From positions 1 to 64,000 of the forward strand of contig CANRCB010000007.1 of the NCBI GenBank assembly GCA_947629015.1: 64,000 bases of DNA, in the 5' to 3' direction. Origin of the DNA: an uncultured Gemmiger sp. (GTDB lineage: Bacteria; Bacillota; Clostridia; Oscillospirales; Ruminococcaceae). Made by a program: the position numbers and the translations under genes. Position 1 is the first letter of the stretch, and each line of letters opens with the position of its first letter. The notes under the pieces were generated by a model. That model saw only the letters and a program-made list of their open reading frames with translations, ran no database searches and was not told where the DNA came from. Shown here in pieces: positions 1-10,415 of this stretch.

Positions 1-1526
1 TCGCTGAAGATAAAGCCGTAAGCCGCCTGGCTGCCGGTGTTGCGGTGGGAGACAAGGGCATCCGTCCAGCCGTCGAGGCCGGCTTCGTCCGGCGTACGGT
101 CCAGGCAGACCTCATACAGGCGGGTGACGAATTGCCGGACGGCAAGGGCCGGGGAATTGACGGTGAAGGAATAACATCCACCCGACGGCCTTGCCCGCCA
201 TGTATAATTATGATATCCCGTATTTTGGAAAACGAGGTGATAGGTCCCCGCCCGCGGCAGGTCGATCAGCACATCGTCTGACGTTTTATTCCGGCTATAA
301 CAATTGTTCCCATTGTCCAGTATCTTGATGGAAACGTTGGCGGGCGCCGTGTATTGCAGGCGTATCTGCATGGCGGACGGCAGATAAAACGCGTAACAGT
401 CACATTGGTCAAACGCGGCGATCTGGCCGCGGTAGGGCGTACCCAGCGCGATGCTGTGGGCCTGGGCGGCTGCCCCGTCGCTGTCGGGGTATGTGTCGGC
501 AAAGCTCTCGTTGGCGGAGGCATAGTCAAACCGGATGGTATATTCGCCCCTGCCCGACCCTACGTAGAAATAATATTTCCCGACATTGAGGTCAAAGCCG
601 GCGTCCTGGTCCAGGCGCTGGGTCTGGCTGTCCCTGTGCCAATCGTACGTCCACATTTGAAAGCCGCTGGCATCGCGCAGGGAGCAGGTCATCGATTCCA
701 TGCCCGAGCGCACCCGGACATACACTTCGCCGGAGGCTTGGACGTCCAGGCAATAGACATCCGTCGCGTCATTCTGGCCGATCTGGCCGATGTACGTGGT
801 GTTGAACGCCGCCCTGCTGGCGCTCGCAATGTTGTCGTTGGTGCCGCCGTCCGTTTCGGGGAAACTTTCATTGGCGGAAGCGAAATCGATCCAAAACGTG
901 TAGGCTGCCGCCTGCGGGCTTGTTATATCACTGTAGTTCGTCAGTTTGAGATAATAGGTCCCGCCGGTCAGATAAGTCCTGTATGCGTAGCCTTCGTCTT
1001 TTGCCCTGTAGCAGTAATAATCGACCCGCTCTTGGTTTTTGTCATAAATGTAGACGAACATATTTTCCAGCGCGCTTGTCCGGTAAAAATCGATCTTGCC
1101 GGAGCTGGGCAGGGTGAATTTGTAGTAATAGTTCTCGTACCCGCCCCCGAAACTTCCCTGATAACGCGTGCCGTTCGCATTGATCGATGTTGCCGCCGCG
1201 AAGGAGGTGCCCGCGGCATATTCCGGGGCGTCCCATGTAACGGTTTCCGGCGGCGCAAGGGGTTCTTCCTCCGCCTGGGCGGGCGCGGAGATGGGTTCCG
1301 GCACATCCGCCGGAGCCTCCTCCAAAACCTCCGCCGGTACTTCCTCCGGGGCCGGCACCGGGGCCGGCGCCGGGGCCTCCGCCGGCGTTTCCGCCGGGGT
1401 TTCTGCCGGGGCCTCCGCCGATACTTCCTCCGGGGCCTGCACCGGCTGTGCCGCGAGTGCCGCGGGGACGCCGCCCGCACACAGGGCCAACGCCAGCAGC
1501 AGCGCGAAAAGACGTTTTTTCAACAT
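1..1526 (-). CDS. Secreted protein, partial (C-terminus off left edge): signal peptide, Pro/Glu/Ala-rich linker, PPC-like repeats and a DUF4214-like domain
   Basis: Open minus frame with no stop to the window edge, so absent from the ORF track. Starts MLKKRLFALLLALALCAGGVPAALA after AGGAGGGATAAA. Repeats FDFASANESFPETDGG and FDYASANESFADTYPDSDG; C-terminal FVTRLYEVCLDRTPDEAGLDGWTDALVSHRNTGSQAAYGFIFS resembles DUF4214. Confidence 0.8.
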   Translation of the reverse strand, partial: MLKKRLFALLLALALCAGGVPAALAAQPVQAPEEVSAEAPAETPAETPAEAPAPAPVPAPEEVPAEVLEEAPADVPEPISAPAQAEEEPLAPPETVTWDAPEYAAGTSFAAATSINANGTRYQGSFGGGYENYYYKFTLPSSGKIDFYRTSALENMFVYIYDKNQERVDYYCYRAKDEGYAYRTYLTGGTYYLKLTNYSDITSPQAAAYTFWIDFASANESFPETDGGTNDNIASASRAAFNTTYIGQIGQNDATDVYCLDVQASGEVYVRVRSGMESMTCSLRDASGFQMWTYDWHRDSQTQRLDQDAGFDLNVGKYYFYVGSGRGEYTIRFDYASANESFADTYPDSDGAAAQAHSIALGTPYRGQIAAFDQCDCYAFYLPSAMQIRLQYTAPANVSIKILDNGNNCYSRNKTSDDVLIDLPRAGTYHLVFQNTGYHNYTWRARPSGGCYSFTVNSPALAVRQFVTRLYEVCLDRTPDEAGLDGWTDALVSHRNTGSQAAYGFIFS

Positions 1527-1667
1527 TTTATCCCTCCTGTTCCCCCTTGCCCTTCCTGGTTTTGGGCAGGTACCATATTGTGCCCATTCTACCCTTCCCC
1601 GTTCGGTTTTGTCAATACGCCGCCGCGGCGCACACTGCGAAAACCGCCGCAACGCACACTGCGAAAA

Positions 1668-1699
1668 CGCCCGCCCGGCGCGAAAGCGCCGGGCGGGCG
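1668..1699 (-). terminator. Intrinsic terminator downstream of rpsT
   Basis: CGCCCGCCCGGCGC-GAAA-GCGCCGGGCGGGCG hairpin; U-tract on the minus strand. Confidence 0.7.
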
Positions 1700-1718
1700 A
1701 AAAACGTGGTGACCTTTT

Positions 1719-1985
1719 TTACTGCGCAGCGGCTTTGTTCGCGCGCTTGGCCATGCGGCTGACCTTGCGGGCAGCGGTGTTCTTGTGGATGACACCCTTG
1801 CTTTTGGCCGAATCGATGGCGGAGACGGCAGCCTTGACGGCGGCCTCTTTATCCTCGGCATTGCTGTTGATGGCAGCGTTTGCCTTTTTGATCACTGTTT
1901 TCAGGTTGGACTTGATGGCCTTGTTGTGCGCGGCTTCTTTTTTGGCCTGCACGACGCGGTCCTTCTGGGATTTGATGTTAGGCAT
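1719..1985 (-). CDS. rpsT: 30S ribosomal protein S20
   Basis: MPNIKSQKDRVVQAKKEAAHNKAIKSNLKTVIKKA... typical S20; strong SD GGAGGTGG upstream. Confidence 0.97.
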   Translation of the reverse strand: MPNIKSQKDRVVQAKKEAAHNKAIKSNLKTVIKKANAAINSNAEDKEAAVKAAVSAIDSAKSKGVIHKNTAARKVSRMAKRANKAAAQ

Positions 1986-2023
1986 TCGTTCCACCTCCTT
2001 GCAGCCCCGGAACAGTACAAATC

Positions 2024-2052
2024 ATAATACCATATTCCGGGGCGGGTTGCAA
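2024..2052 (-). promoter_or_regulatory. sigma-A type promoter of rpsT
   Basis: On minus strand TTGCAA-17 nt-TATTAT immediately upstream of rpsT. Confidence 0.7.
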
Positions 2053-2078
2053 GGCTTTTTCCAAAAATTTTGCGGTGT

Positions 2079-3869
2079 TCAGTGGCAGCGCACGGCGTTG
2101 CACTTGCCCAGCCAGATGTTGAGCGGGTCCACCGGGACGGCGCCGATGCGCGCTTCGACGATATAATTGCCGTTGGCGGTGCCAAGCTGGTCGCCCTGCT
2201 GCACCATGTCGCCGGCGGTGACGTCGATGCTGTCCAGCAGGTAGAAGATGCTCTTGAGGCCGCCGCCGTGCTCGATGACGACGGTGCCGCCGGTGCCGTC
2301 CAGTTCCTCGGCCAGCAGCACGCGGCCGTCCGCTGGCGCCGAGAGCGTATCGCCCCGCTTGCCGGTGATGACGGTGTTGAGCGCGATGCGCCCCTTGCCG
2401 GTGCCGGCCTCCCGCTGGGCGGCGCTGCGGCCGACGTATTCGCCGGTGCCGTAGGCAAGCCGCACCGCGACCTCGCGGGAAAAAGGCTCCACAAAAGCGG
2501 TATCGGCCCAGTAGATCTCATCGTCATACACGGGGAAGAGGGCCTTGACCTTTTCGGGGATATCCTCCTCGCCCAAGTAGGGGGAGATAAGGCCGGAATT
2601 GCCGGCATAGTCCCGCGCGAGCCAGTTCTGCCCGCGCACGGTGAGCTGCACGTCCTCCACATAATCCTTTGTGTGCACGCGCACCATATACAGGCCGGGG
2701 GTCTCGTCCCGCGCGATGGGGAGATAGGCGATCCAGCCGTTGCTGGAAGGCACGAACCCGACGTTTTTGAGCTCCGTCTCCAGGGTGGGGATGTCCCCCT
2801 CCTGCACGCCGGTGACCATCAGCGCCGCGACATCCCCCTGGTAGACGGTGTCGCTGTCAAAGCGGACACCGGGGCGCACACTGATGGTAAAGGTGAAATC
2901 GTAGGTCTGGCTGCCGCTGACCGCGGCGGTGCCGCTGTACGTCTCGGGCGCATCTTCAATGACAAGGCTGGCGCGGTAGGTGCCGCTGCCCGCCATGCGG
3001 TAGCGGCCGAAATCCTCCACGGTGCCGGAGAACACCTCGGTATCCGCCTCGTCCCGGATGGTCAGGCGGGTGTCATAGGCGGCGGGCACCACGGTGAGCT
3101 GCGGGTGGATGCCCGTCAGCGTTTTGGGCAGGGCGGGGGCCGTGCCGTCACTTTCTTTGGTGTATTCCCGCGTGACCAGGTCATTGATGACGGGCACGCG
3201 CCAGGTGTAGGCCGTGGGCTCCAAGGGCTGGCCGTCAAAGGTGACGTTGATCTGGGGCAGCATCTCCTCGGTGGCGCCCTGGTACAGCCAATACACGCCG
3301 GCCGCCCCGATGATGCCCACGAACAGCACCACCAGCAGCAGCCACTTGACGATGCCCCAGATGCCGCGCAGCACCCCCAGCCCCATGCGGGCAAAGATGT
3401 TGCGGCGGGGCGGATCCTCCTCTTCCGCCGCATCGGGCAGCGGCGGGGGCGGGGGCGCCTGGTCAGGCTGCGGGGCGGCGGGGCTTGCGGCCTCCATGCG
3501 GGCGATGATCTCCTCGACCGAGACCTGCACCGTGCGCGTCATCTCGGCAAGGCGGCGCTGCTGGGCCTCGGCATCGGGCGGGGCTTCCTCCGCGGGGGCC
3601 TCCCCTTCCACGGGGGCGTCAGGGGATGCAGCGGGGGCGTCTTCGGGGGCGGCGGCATCCGCTTCTGCGGGCGCCTGTCCGGGGGCCTCGGCAGGGGCGG
3701 CTTCGGGCGCCTGTCCGGGTTTCTCACCGGGGGCAGCGGCAGGCGCAGCCTGTGCGGAGGCATCCTCCGGGGCATTGGCGGGCGCCTGCGCGGGGGCCTT
3801 TACCGCCCCGGCGCCGGACGCGGGGCCGCCGGACGCCGCCGGCTTTTTCTTACGCCTGTTTTTGCTCAT
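2079..3869 (-). CDS. Membrane-anchored protein with Pro/Ala-rich N-terminus and C-terminal degenerate LytM/M23-like domain
   Basis: TM segment (IVKWLLLVVLFVGIIGAAGVYWLY); C-term GDTLSAPADGRVLLAEELDGTGGTVVIEHGGGLKSIFYLLDSIDVTAGDMVQQGDQLGT is LytM-like. Confidence 0.75.
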   Translation of the reverse strand: MSKNRRKKKPAASGGPASGAGAVKAPAQAPANAPEDASAQAAPAAAPGEKPGQAPEAAPAEAPGQAPAEADAAAPEDAPAASPDAPVEGEAPAEEAPPDAEAQQRRLAEMTRTVQVSVEEIIARMEAASPAAPQPDQAPPPPPLPDAAEEEDPPRRNIFARMGLGVLRGIWGIVKWLLLVVLFVGIIGAAGVYWLYQGATEEMLPQINVTFDGQPLEPTAYTWRVPVINDLVTREYTKESDGTAPALPKTLTGIHPQLTVVPAAYDTRLTIRDEADTEVFSGTVEDFGRYRMAGSGTYRASLVIEDAPETYSGTAAVSGSQTYDFTFTISVRPGVRFDSDTVYQGDVAALMVTGVQEGDIPTLETELKNVGFVPSSNGWIAYLPIARDETPGLYMVRVHTKDYVEDVQLTVRGQNWLARDYAGNSGLISPYLGEEDIPEKVKALFPVYDDEIYWADTAFVEPFSREVAVRLAYGTGEYVGRSAAQREAGTGKGRIALNTVITGKRGDTLSAPADGRVLLAEELDGTGGTVVIEHGGGLKSIFYLLDSIDVTAGDMVQQGDQLGTANGNYIVEARIGAVPVDPLNIWLGKCNAVRCH

Positions 3870-4005
3870 TGTCCCTCACCTGAAACGATCGAATTTTGCC
3901 CCGTACACCGCGCGCATACCCGTGCATGGGGCGGGGCGCCCCCCTTACCGACAAAAACCCGCCGGGCCGGTCACTGGCCGGGGGCGGCGGGGGGATAAGC
4001 CTTGT

Positions 4006-4251
4006 TTACTCTTCTTCGTCTGCGGCGGCGTCGGCGGGCGGTTCTTCCTCGTCCGCTTCGTCATCCTTCAATTCCTCGTAGACCGTTTCGTCTTCCTCAT
4101 CGAACTCGTCGGCATCGTCGCTGAACAGCAGCTGCTCATACTCGTCCAGTTCCTTCTCGCGGCGGTACAGATAGATCGCCACGGCGGCAAGGATGCCGGC
4201 AGCGGCCGCCAAAAAAGCGAGAGCGGCACCAAAGGTGGTTTTCTTCATCAT
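4006..4251 (-). CDS. Small membrane protein with acidic C-terminal tail
   Basis: MMKKTTFGAALAFLAAAAGILAAVAIYLYRREKELDEYE... with Asp/Glu-rich tail; SD GGAGGGTCCC upstream. Confidence 0.7.
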   Translation of the reverse strand: MMKKTTFGAALAFLAAAAGILAAVAIYLYRREKELDEYEQLLFSDDADEFDEEDETVYEELKDDEADEEEPPADAAADEEE

Positions 4252-4415
4252 AGCGGGACCCTCCTTGATCGGTTAAAGTCGTTGTTCCGGCGCAGGCCGG
4301 CGCCAAGTCTCGTTGAAAGGATGGAATATAGTTTATTATACCCGACCGCGGGGACGAATACAACCTTCCGGGCGGGGTTTTTCCCCTTTTTTTGTAAAAA
4401 ATCCCGCGCGGCGCG

Positions 4416-5450
4416 CTACCCGGCGCCCACATAGGCCCGGAACGCGCTGGGGATGGCATAGTCCCGCGGATCCCCCCACGCCCAGCCCGCGGGCAGGGGG
4501 CCGGCCGCGGCGGTGCCCCGCCAGCCCGAAAGCGCCCACACGCGGTGGGTGAACACGTGCCTTGCGGGCGGCAAAGCCTGCGTAAAGGCCACGGCAACGC
4601 CGATCTTTTGCAGCTCGGCGGCAAGGGCGGCGGCATCGAGCGCCGCCTCAAACGCGGCGGGCTGCCACAGCCCGGCCAGCAGCCCTTTGGGCGGGCGGCG
4701 CTGCAAAAGCAGGCCGCGCTCGCTTTCGACCAGCGCCACCGTCACCGGCAAAACGGGTTTGGCGGCCCTGGGCGGCTTGACGGGCAGGGCCGCGGCGGTG
4801 CCGGCGGCGCGGGCGCGGCACACCGCCCGCAGGGGGCAGGCATCACAGCGCGGGGCGCCCGGCACGCACACCAGCGCGCCCAGCTCCATCAAGGCCTCGT
4901 TGTAGGGGCCGGGCGCCGCCTTGGGCATCTGGGCCAGCACACGGGCGGTAAAGCGCTCTTTGGTAAGCGGGCGGGTGATATCGGCGGCATCGCTGTACAG
5001 CCGCGCGAACACCCGCAGCACGTTGCCGTCCACGGCCGGCACCGGCAAACCGAACGCGATGCTGGCGATGGCCCCGGCCGTATAGTCCCCGATGCCGGGC
5101 AGCGCGCGCAGGGCGGCATAGTCCGCCGGGAGCGCGCCGCCGTATTTTTCGCACACGATCCGGGCGGCCTTCTGCATATTGGCGGCGCGGTTGTAGTAGC
5201 CAAGGCCCTGCCACAGCTTGCGCAGCGCATCGGGCGGGCAGGCGGCGAGGGCGGCGGGGGTGGGCAGGGCCGTGATAAAGCGCGTATAGTACGGCAGCGC
5301 GGCGGACACACGCGTCTGCTGGAGCATGATCTCGCTGACCCAGATGTGGTACGCCGAAGGCTCCTGCCGGAACGGCAGGAGCCGCCTGTTTTGCGAAAAC
5401 CACGCGAGCAGCGGCCCGGCGATGGCGGGCAGTTCCGGCGCGGCGGGCAT
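4416..5450 (-). CDS. mutY: A/G-specific adenine glycosylase
   Basis: HIWVSEIMLQQTRVSAALPYYTRFI, GIGDYTAGAIASIAFG, and Fe-S cluster Cys motif CVPGAPRCDACPLRAVC. Confidence 0.95.
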   Translation of the reverse strand: MPAAPELPAIAGPLLAWFSQNRRLLPFRQEPSAYHIWVSEIMLQQTRVSAALPYYTRFITALPTPAALAACPPDALRKLWQGLGYYNRAANMQKAARIVCEKYGGALPADYAALRALPGIGDYTAGAIASIAFGLPVPAVDGNVLRVFARLYSDAADITRPLTKERFTARVLAQMPKAAPGPYNEALMELGALVCVPGAPRCDACPLRAVCRARAAGTAAALPVKPPRAAKPVLPVTVALVESERGLLLQRRPPKGLLAGLWQPAAFEAALDAAALAAELQKIGVAVAFTQALPPARHVFTHRVWALSGWRGTAAAGPLPAGWAWGDPRDYAIPSAFRAYVGAG

Positions 5451-5454
5451 GGCC

Positions 5455-6840
<1,386 letters not shown>

Positions 6841-6890
6841 GATGATATCTCCTTTAAAAAATCGTTGCGGGCGGCGGGAAGGCGCCGGCG

Positions 6891-8033
6891 TCAGCCCTGT
6901 GTATCGGGGGCCTCGCCCGTTTCGGGGTCAAGGCCGCGGGCGGTGAGCCCGGCACCGACGGCCTGCCGCGCCAGCGTAACGATGACCGCCAGCGTGGGCA
7001 CCGCGATGAGCATGCCCGGGATGCCGAACAGATCCCCGCCGACAAGGATGGCGAACAGCACCCCCAGGCCCGAAAGCCCGGTGGCGCCGCCCAGGATGCG
7101 CGGCGCGATAAAGTTGCCGTCGACCTGCTGCACCACCGTCACGATGAGGACGAACTCCAGCGCCTGGAGCGGGCTTTCGAGCAGCAGCAGCACCGCGCCC
7201 GGCACCGCGCCGATGAACGGCCCCAGCACCGGGATGATGTTGGTGACGCCCACGAGCACCGAGATGAGCGGCGCGTAGTCAAGGCGCAGGATGCTCATCA
7301 AAAGGAAGGTCTCGGCCCCGACGAGCAGCGCGTCGACGAGCTGGCCGCCGATGTAGCCGGAGAAGGTCTTGTTGGCCATGGTGCACACGGCCGATACGTT
7401 GGCGGCGGCTTTGGGCGGCAGCGCGGCGCGCAGGGTCAGGCGGAGGCCGCGCAGCAGCCCCTCCTTGTCCGCCAGCAGGTAGACGCTGACGGCCATCGAG
7501 ATGAACACATCCATTGCGCGGGCGGCCGCGCCGGCGGCCGCACCCACGAGCTGCCCGGCGCTGCCCAGCATCTTGCCGAGGGTATTTTGCAGATCACCGC
7601 CAAAATTGTTGAGCAGGTTGTTCAGGTTGGCGGTATCCCAGCCGAACTGTACCTGGAGCCTGCCCAGCATCTCGGTGACGGTGGCGCTGTAGACATCCAG
7701 CTTGCCCAGGAAGCGGCTGATGCTCTGCATGAGCTGCGGCACCACCAGCCAGACCAACGCCGTGAGCACCCCGAACAGCACCACATAGCTGAGCAGGATG
7801 GCCGGCAGCCGCCTGCCCCGGAACAGCTTTTTGGCGAAGAAGCGGGTGGGGATATCCAGCACATACGCCAGCACCAACCCCAGCGCGAAGGGGGCCAGCA
7901 GGCCCAAAAAGGCACCCACGCCCAGCGCGAGCTGCGGCAGCGCGCTGACGGCCAGCCATACGAACGCCCCCACCGCTACCAGCGCGATCCAATCCAGCAT
8001 GGTGTGCGGCGTGTGCTTGAACCAGTTCCCCAT
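6891..8033 (-). CDS. AI-2E family transporter / permease
   Basis: Polytopic; [18 protein letters not shown]-type core ([54 protein letters not shown]). Confidence 0.9.
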   Translation of the reverse strand: MGNWFKHTPHTMLDWIALVAVGAFVWLAVSALPQLALGVGAFLGLLAPFALGLVLAYVLDIPTRFFAKKLFRGRRLPAILLSYVVLFGVLTALVWLVVPQLMQSISRFLGKLDVYSATVTEMLGRLQVQFGWDTANLNNLLNNFGGDLQNTLGKMLGSAGQLVGAAAGAAARAMDVFISMAVSVYLLADKEGLLRGLRLTLRAALPPKAAANVSAVCTMANKTFSGYIGGQLVDALLVGAETFLLMSILRLDYAPLISVLVGVTNIIPVLGPFIGAVPGAVLLLLESPLQALEFVLIVTVVQQVDGNFIAPRILGGATGLSGLGVLFAILVGGDLFGIPGMLIAVPTLAVIVTLARQAVGAGLTARGLDPETGEAPDTQG

Positions 8034-8052
8034 TTTGCGTTCCCCCTTGCGG

Positions 8053-10299
8053 TCAGGCTTTATAATAGTTGATCAGGCAGCCGTCGGCCAGGATCTGCCG
8101 CTCGGCGTCGGTCAGGGCGCCCAGGCGCACGGTGAAGGCGGCGGTGGTGCCGTCGGGCTGTACGGCCACGGCGGGCAGGGCGTCGGCCCCCGCCAGCAGC
8201 GCGGCGCGCACGCCGGGCAGAAAGACGTAGCCGCCCTTTTGCGGCATCGACGCCTCATCGGCCAAAAACGGCAGGATGCCCCAGTTGATGCAGTTGGAGC
8301 GGTAGCGCTTGGTGGCATACTCGCCGGCAAAGTTGGCGGCGCCGCCCAAAACGCGCTGGCAGCTGGCGGCCTGCTCCCGCGCAGAGCCGTCGCCCGGCTT
8401 GCGGGCGTAGATGGCGGAGCCGAGGTTGGCCGCCCGCGCGCCCGGGTAGCCGGCCTTTTCCAGCGCGGCGTACACGGCCTGCAGTTCGGGGGCGATGTCC
8501 CCTTCCCGGCGGGCCGCCTCCATCGCCTGCACCGCCTTGGCCGCCGGGACGTAGGCGGGGTCCTTGCGGGAGAGCGTGAACTCCGCCAGGCGCAGGGGGT
8601 TGGAGCGGAAGGAGGAGGTCTCGCCCGAAGGGATGAGCTCGTCGGTGGTGGTCACCGGGTCGGTGATGCAGCTGACCAGCTTGACGAGCAGATCGTCCGA
8701 GAGGGCGGGCTGCTCCGGCCAGTCCTTGATGTTGGGGCCGAATTTGAGCGGGTGTTCCGGCTCCGGATGGCCCCAGCCGTTGTAGACGCGCTTGTCATAG
8801 ACGGCCTGTTCAAAGGTGTATTCCGGCGCGGGGGGCAGGTTTTCGATGCCCGGCAGCTCACTGGCGGCGGTGAGGATGCCGCCGTTGGCCGCCGTGGCGG
8901 CGATGGAGCGTGCGTCCATGAGGGCCACCGCCGAAAGCTGCCCCTCGCCGGGCTTGGAGCCCTCGCGGTTGGGGAAGTTGCGGGTGGTGTGGCGGATGCT
9001 GAGCTCGCCGTTGGCGGGGGTATCGCCGGCGCCGAAGCAGGGCCCGCAGAAGCATTCCCGGAAGATGCCGCCGGCCGAGACGATGTCGGCCACCGCGCCG
9101 TTTTTGACGAGCTGGAGGTAGGTGGGCATGCTGTCGGGATAGACGGAAAGGCGGAAGGCGCCGTTGCCGCAGCTTTTGCCCCGCAGGATGGCGGCCACGG
9201 CGCAGATGTTCTCATAAATGCCGCCGGAGCAGCCGGCCACCACGCCCTGCTCCACCGCGACGCGCCCGTCCGGCAGCACCTTGGAGGCAAGGTCCATCTT
9301 CACCTTGCCGCCAAGCTGGGCGTTGGCCTGTTCCCCGGCGGCGCGCAGGATGTCTTTGGCGCCGCGCTTGAGCTCCCGGATGGGCAGGGCATAGCTGGGG
9401 TGCATGGGCAGCGCGATCATGCATTCGACGGTGGAAAGATCCAGCTCGATGCAGCCGTCATAGTACGCGGCGGCGGCGGGCTTGAGCTCCCTGTAATCGC
9501 CGGCGCGGCCGCGGCGGGCAAGGTAATCCTGCGTTACGGCGTCGGTCTGCCAGATGCTGGACCAGCAGGTGGTCTCGGTGGTCATCACGTCGATACCGTT
9601 GCGGTAATCGGCCGAAAGGCCCGCCACGCCGGGGCCGATGAATTCCATCACCTTGTTTTTGACGTAGCCGTTCTGGTAGGTGGCGCCGACCAGGGCCAGC
9701 GCCACGTCCTGCGGGCCGACGCCGGGCGCCGGGCTGCCGGTCAGGTAGACGGCGACGACGCCGGGGTACGCCATATCGTAGGTGCGGCCGACAAGCTGCT
9801 TGGCAAGCTCGCCCCCGCCTTCGCCCACGGCCATGGTGCCCAGCGCGCCGTAGCGGGTGTGGGAATCGGAGCCGAGGATCATTTTGCCGCAGCCGGCCAT
9901 CCGCTCGCGGTTGTAGCTGTGGATGACGGCCATGCTCGGCGGCACATAGATGCCGCCGTATTTGTGCGCGGCGGAGAGGGCGAACTGGTGGTCGTCCTCG
10001 TTGATGGTGCCGCCGACGGCGCAAAGGGTGTTGTGGCAGTTGGTCATCACATACGGCAGGGGGAATCTTTCCATGCCGGAGGCGCGGGCGGTCTGGATGA
10101 TGCCGACATAGGTGATGTCGTGGCTGGTCATGGAATCGAACTTGAGGCGCAGGTCGGCCATCGCGGGCGCGGTGTTGTGCGCCTTGAGGATGCCGTAGGC
10201 GATGGTGCCGGTGCAGCCCTCGGCCTGCGATACGCCCGCCGGGGCGGTGGTCGTGATCTGGCCGTCCACCAGCCAGACGCCGGTATCGTGCAGTTTCAT
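8053..10299 (-). CDS. Aconitate hydratase / hydratase of the aconitase family
   Basis: Aconitase-type motifs GSDSHTRYGALGTMAVGEGGGE, GCSGGIYENI, AGGIFRECFCGPCFGAGD, TTRNFPNREGSKPGEGQLSAVALMDARSIAATAANGG. Confidence 0.88.
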   Translation of the reverse strand: MKLHDTGVWLVDGQITTTAPAGVSQAEGCTGTIAYGILKAHNTAPAMADLRLKFDSMTSHDITYVGIIQTARASGMERFPLPYVMTNCHNTLCAVGGTINEDDHQFALSAAHKYGGIYVPPSMAVIHSYNRERMAGCGKMILGSDSHTRYGALGTMAVGEGGGELAKQLVGRTYDMAYPGVVAVYLTGSPAPGVGPQDVALALVGATYQNGYVKNKVMEFIGPGVAGLSADYRNGIDVMTTETTCWSSIWQTDAVTQDYLARRGRAGDYRELKPAAAAYYDGCIELDLSTVECMIALPMHPSYALPIRELKRGAKDILRAAGEQANAQLGGKVKMDLASKVLPDGRVAVEQGVVAGCSGGIYENICAVAAILRGKSCGNGAFRLSVYPDSMPTYLQLVKNGAVADIVSAGGIFRECFCGPCFGAGDTPANGELSIRHTTRNFPNREGSKPGEGQLSAVALMDARSIAATAANGGILTAASELPGIENLPPAPEYTFEQAVYDKRVYNGWGHPEPEHPLKFGPNIKDWPEQPALSDDLLVKLVSCITDPVTTTDELIPSGETSSFRSNPLRLAEFTLSRKDPAYVPAAKAVQAMEAARREGDIAPELQAVYAALEKAGYPGARAANLGSAIYARKPGDGSAREQAASCQRVLGGAANFAGEYATKRYRSNCINWGILPFLADEASMPQKGGYVFLPGVRAALLAGADALPAVAVQPDGTTAAFTVRLGALTDAERQILADGCLINYYKA

Positions 10300-10320
10300 A
10301 AAAACCCCCTTTGAAGAGAA

Positions 10321-10415
10321 AGCGGAGTGTGGAAAGTGGAAAGTGGAGAGTGGAGATATTGGAAATCGTGCCGCGCAGCGGCACACCGCAACTCCACTTT
10401 CCGCTCTCCACTCTT
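10321..10415. repeat. Palindromic heptamer-array element (GGAAAGT/GGAGAGT arms around a GC hairpin), copy 1
   Basis: GTGGAAAGTGGAAAGTGGAGAGTGGAG...GTGCCGCGCAGCGGCAC...CTCCACTTTCCGCTCTCCACTC; homologous to 48325..48484 in inverse orientation. Confidence 0.85.

Noticed and set aside
354-1712. 452-aa plus-strand ORF
   Set aside because: Antisense to the secreted DUF4214-like protein, which has a signal peptide and SD.
2070-3998. 642-aa plus-strand ORF
   Set aside because: Antisense to the LytM-like gene; Gly/Arg-rich shadow.
6841-6890. Possible T-box leader upstream of asnS
   Set aside because: Only about 50 bp to the next gene and no T-box consensus; no leader structure can be supported.
7798-10314. 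838-aa plus-strand ORF
   Set aside because: Antisense to the aconitase-family gene, whose conserved motifs are convincing.
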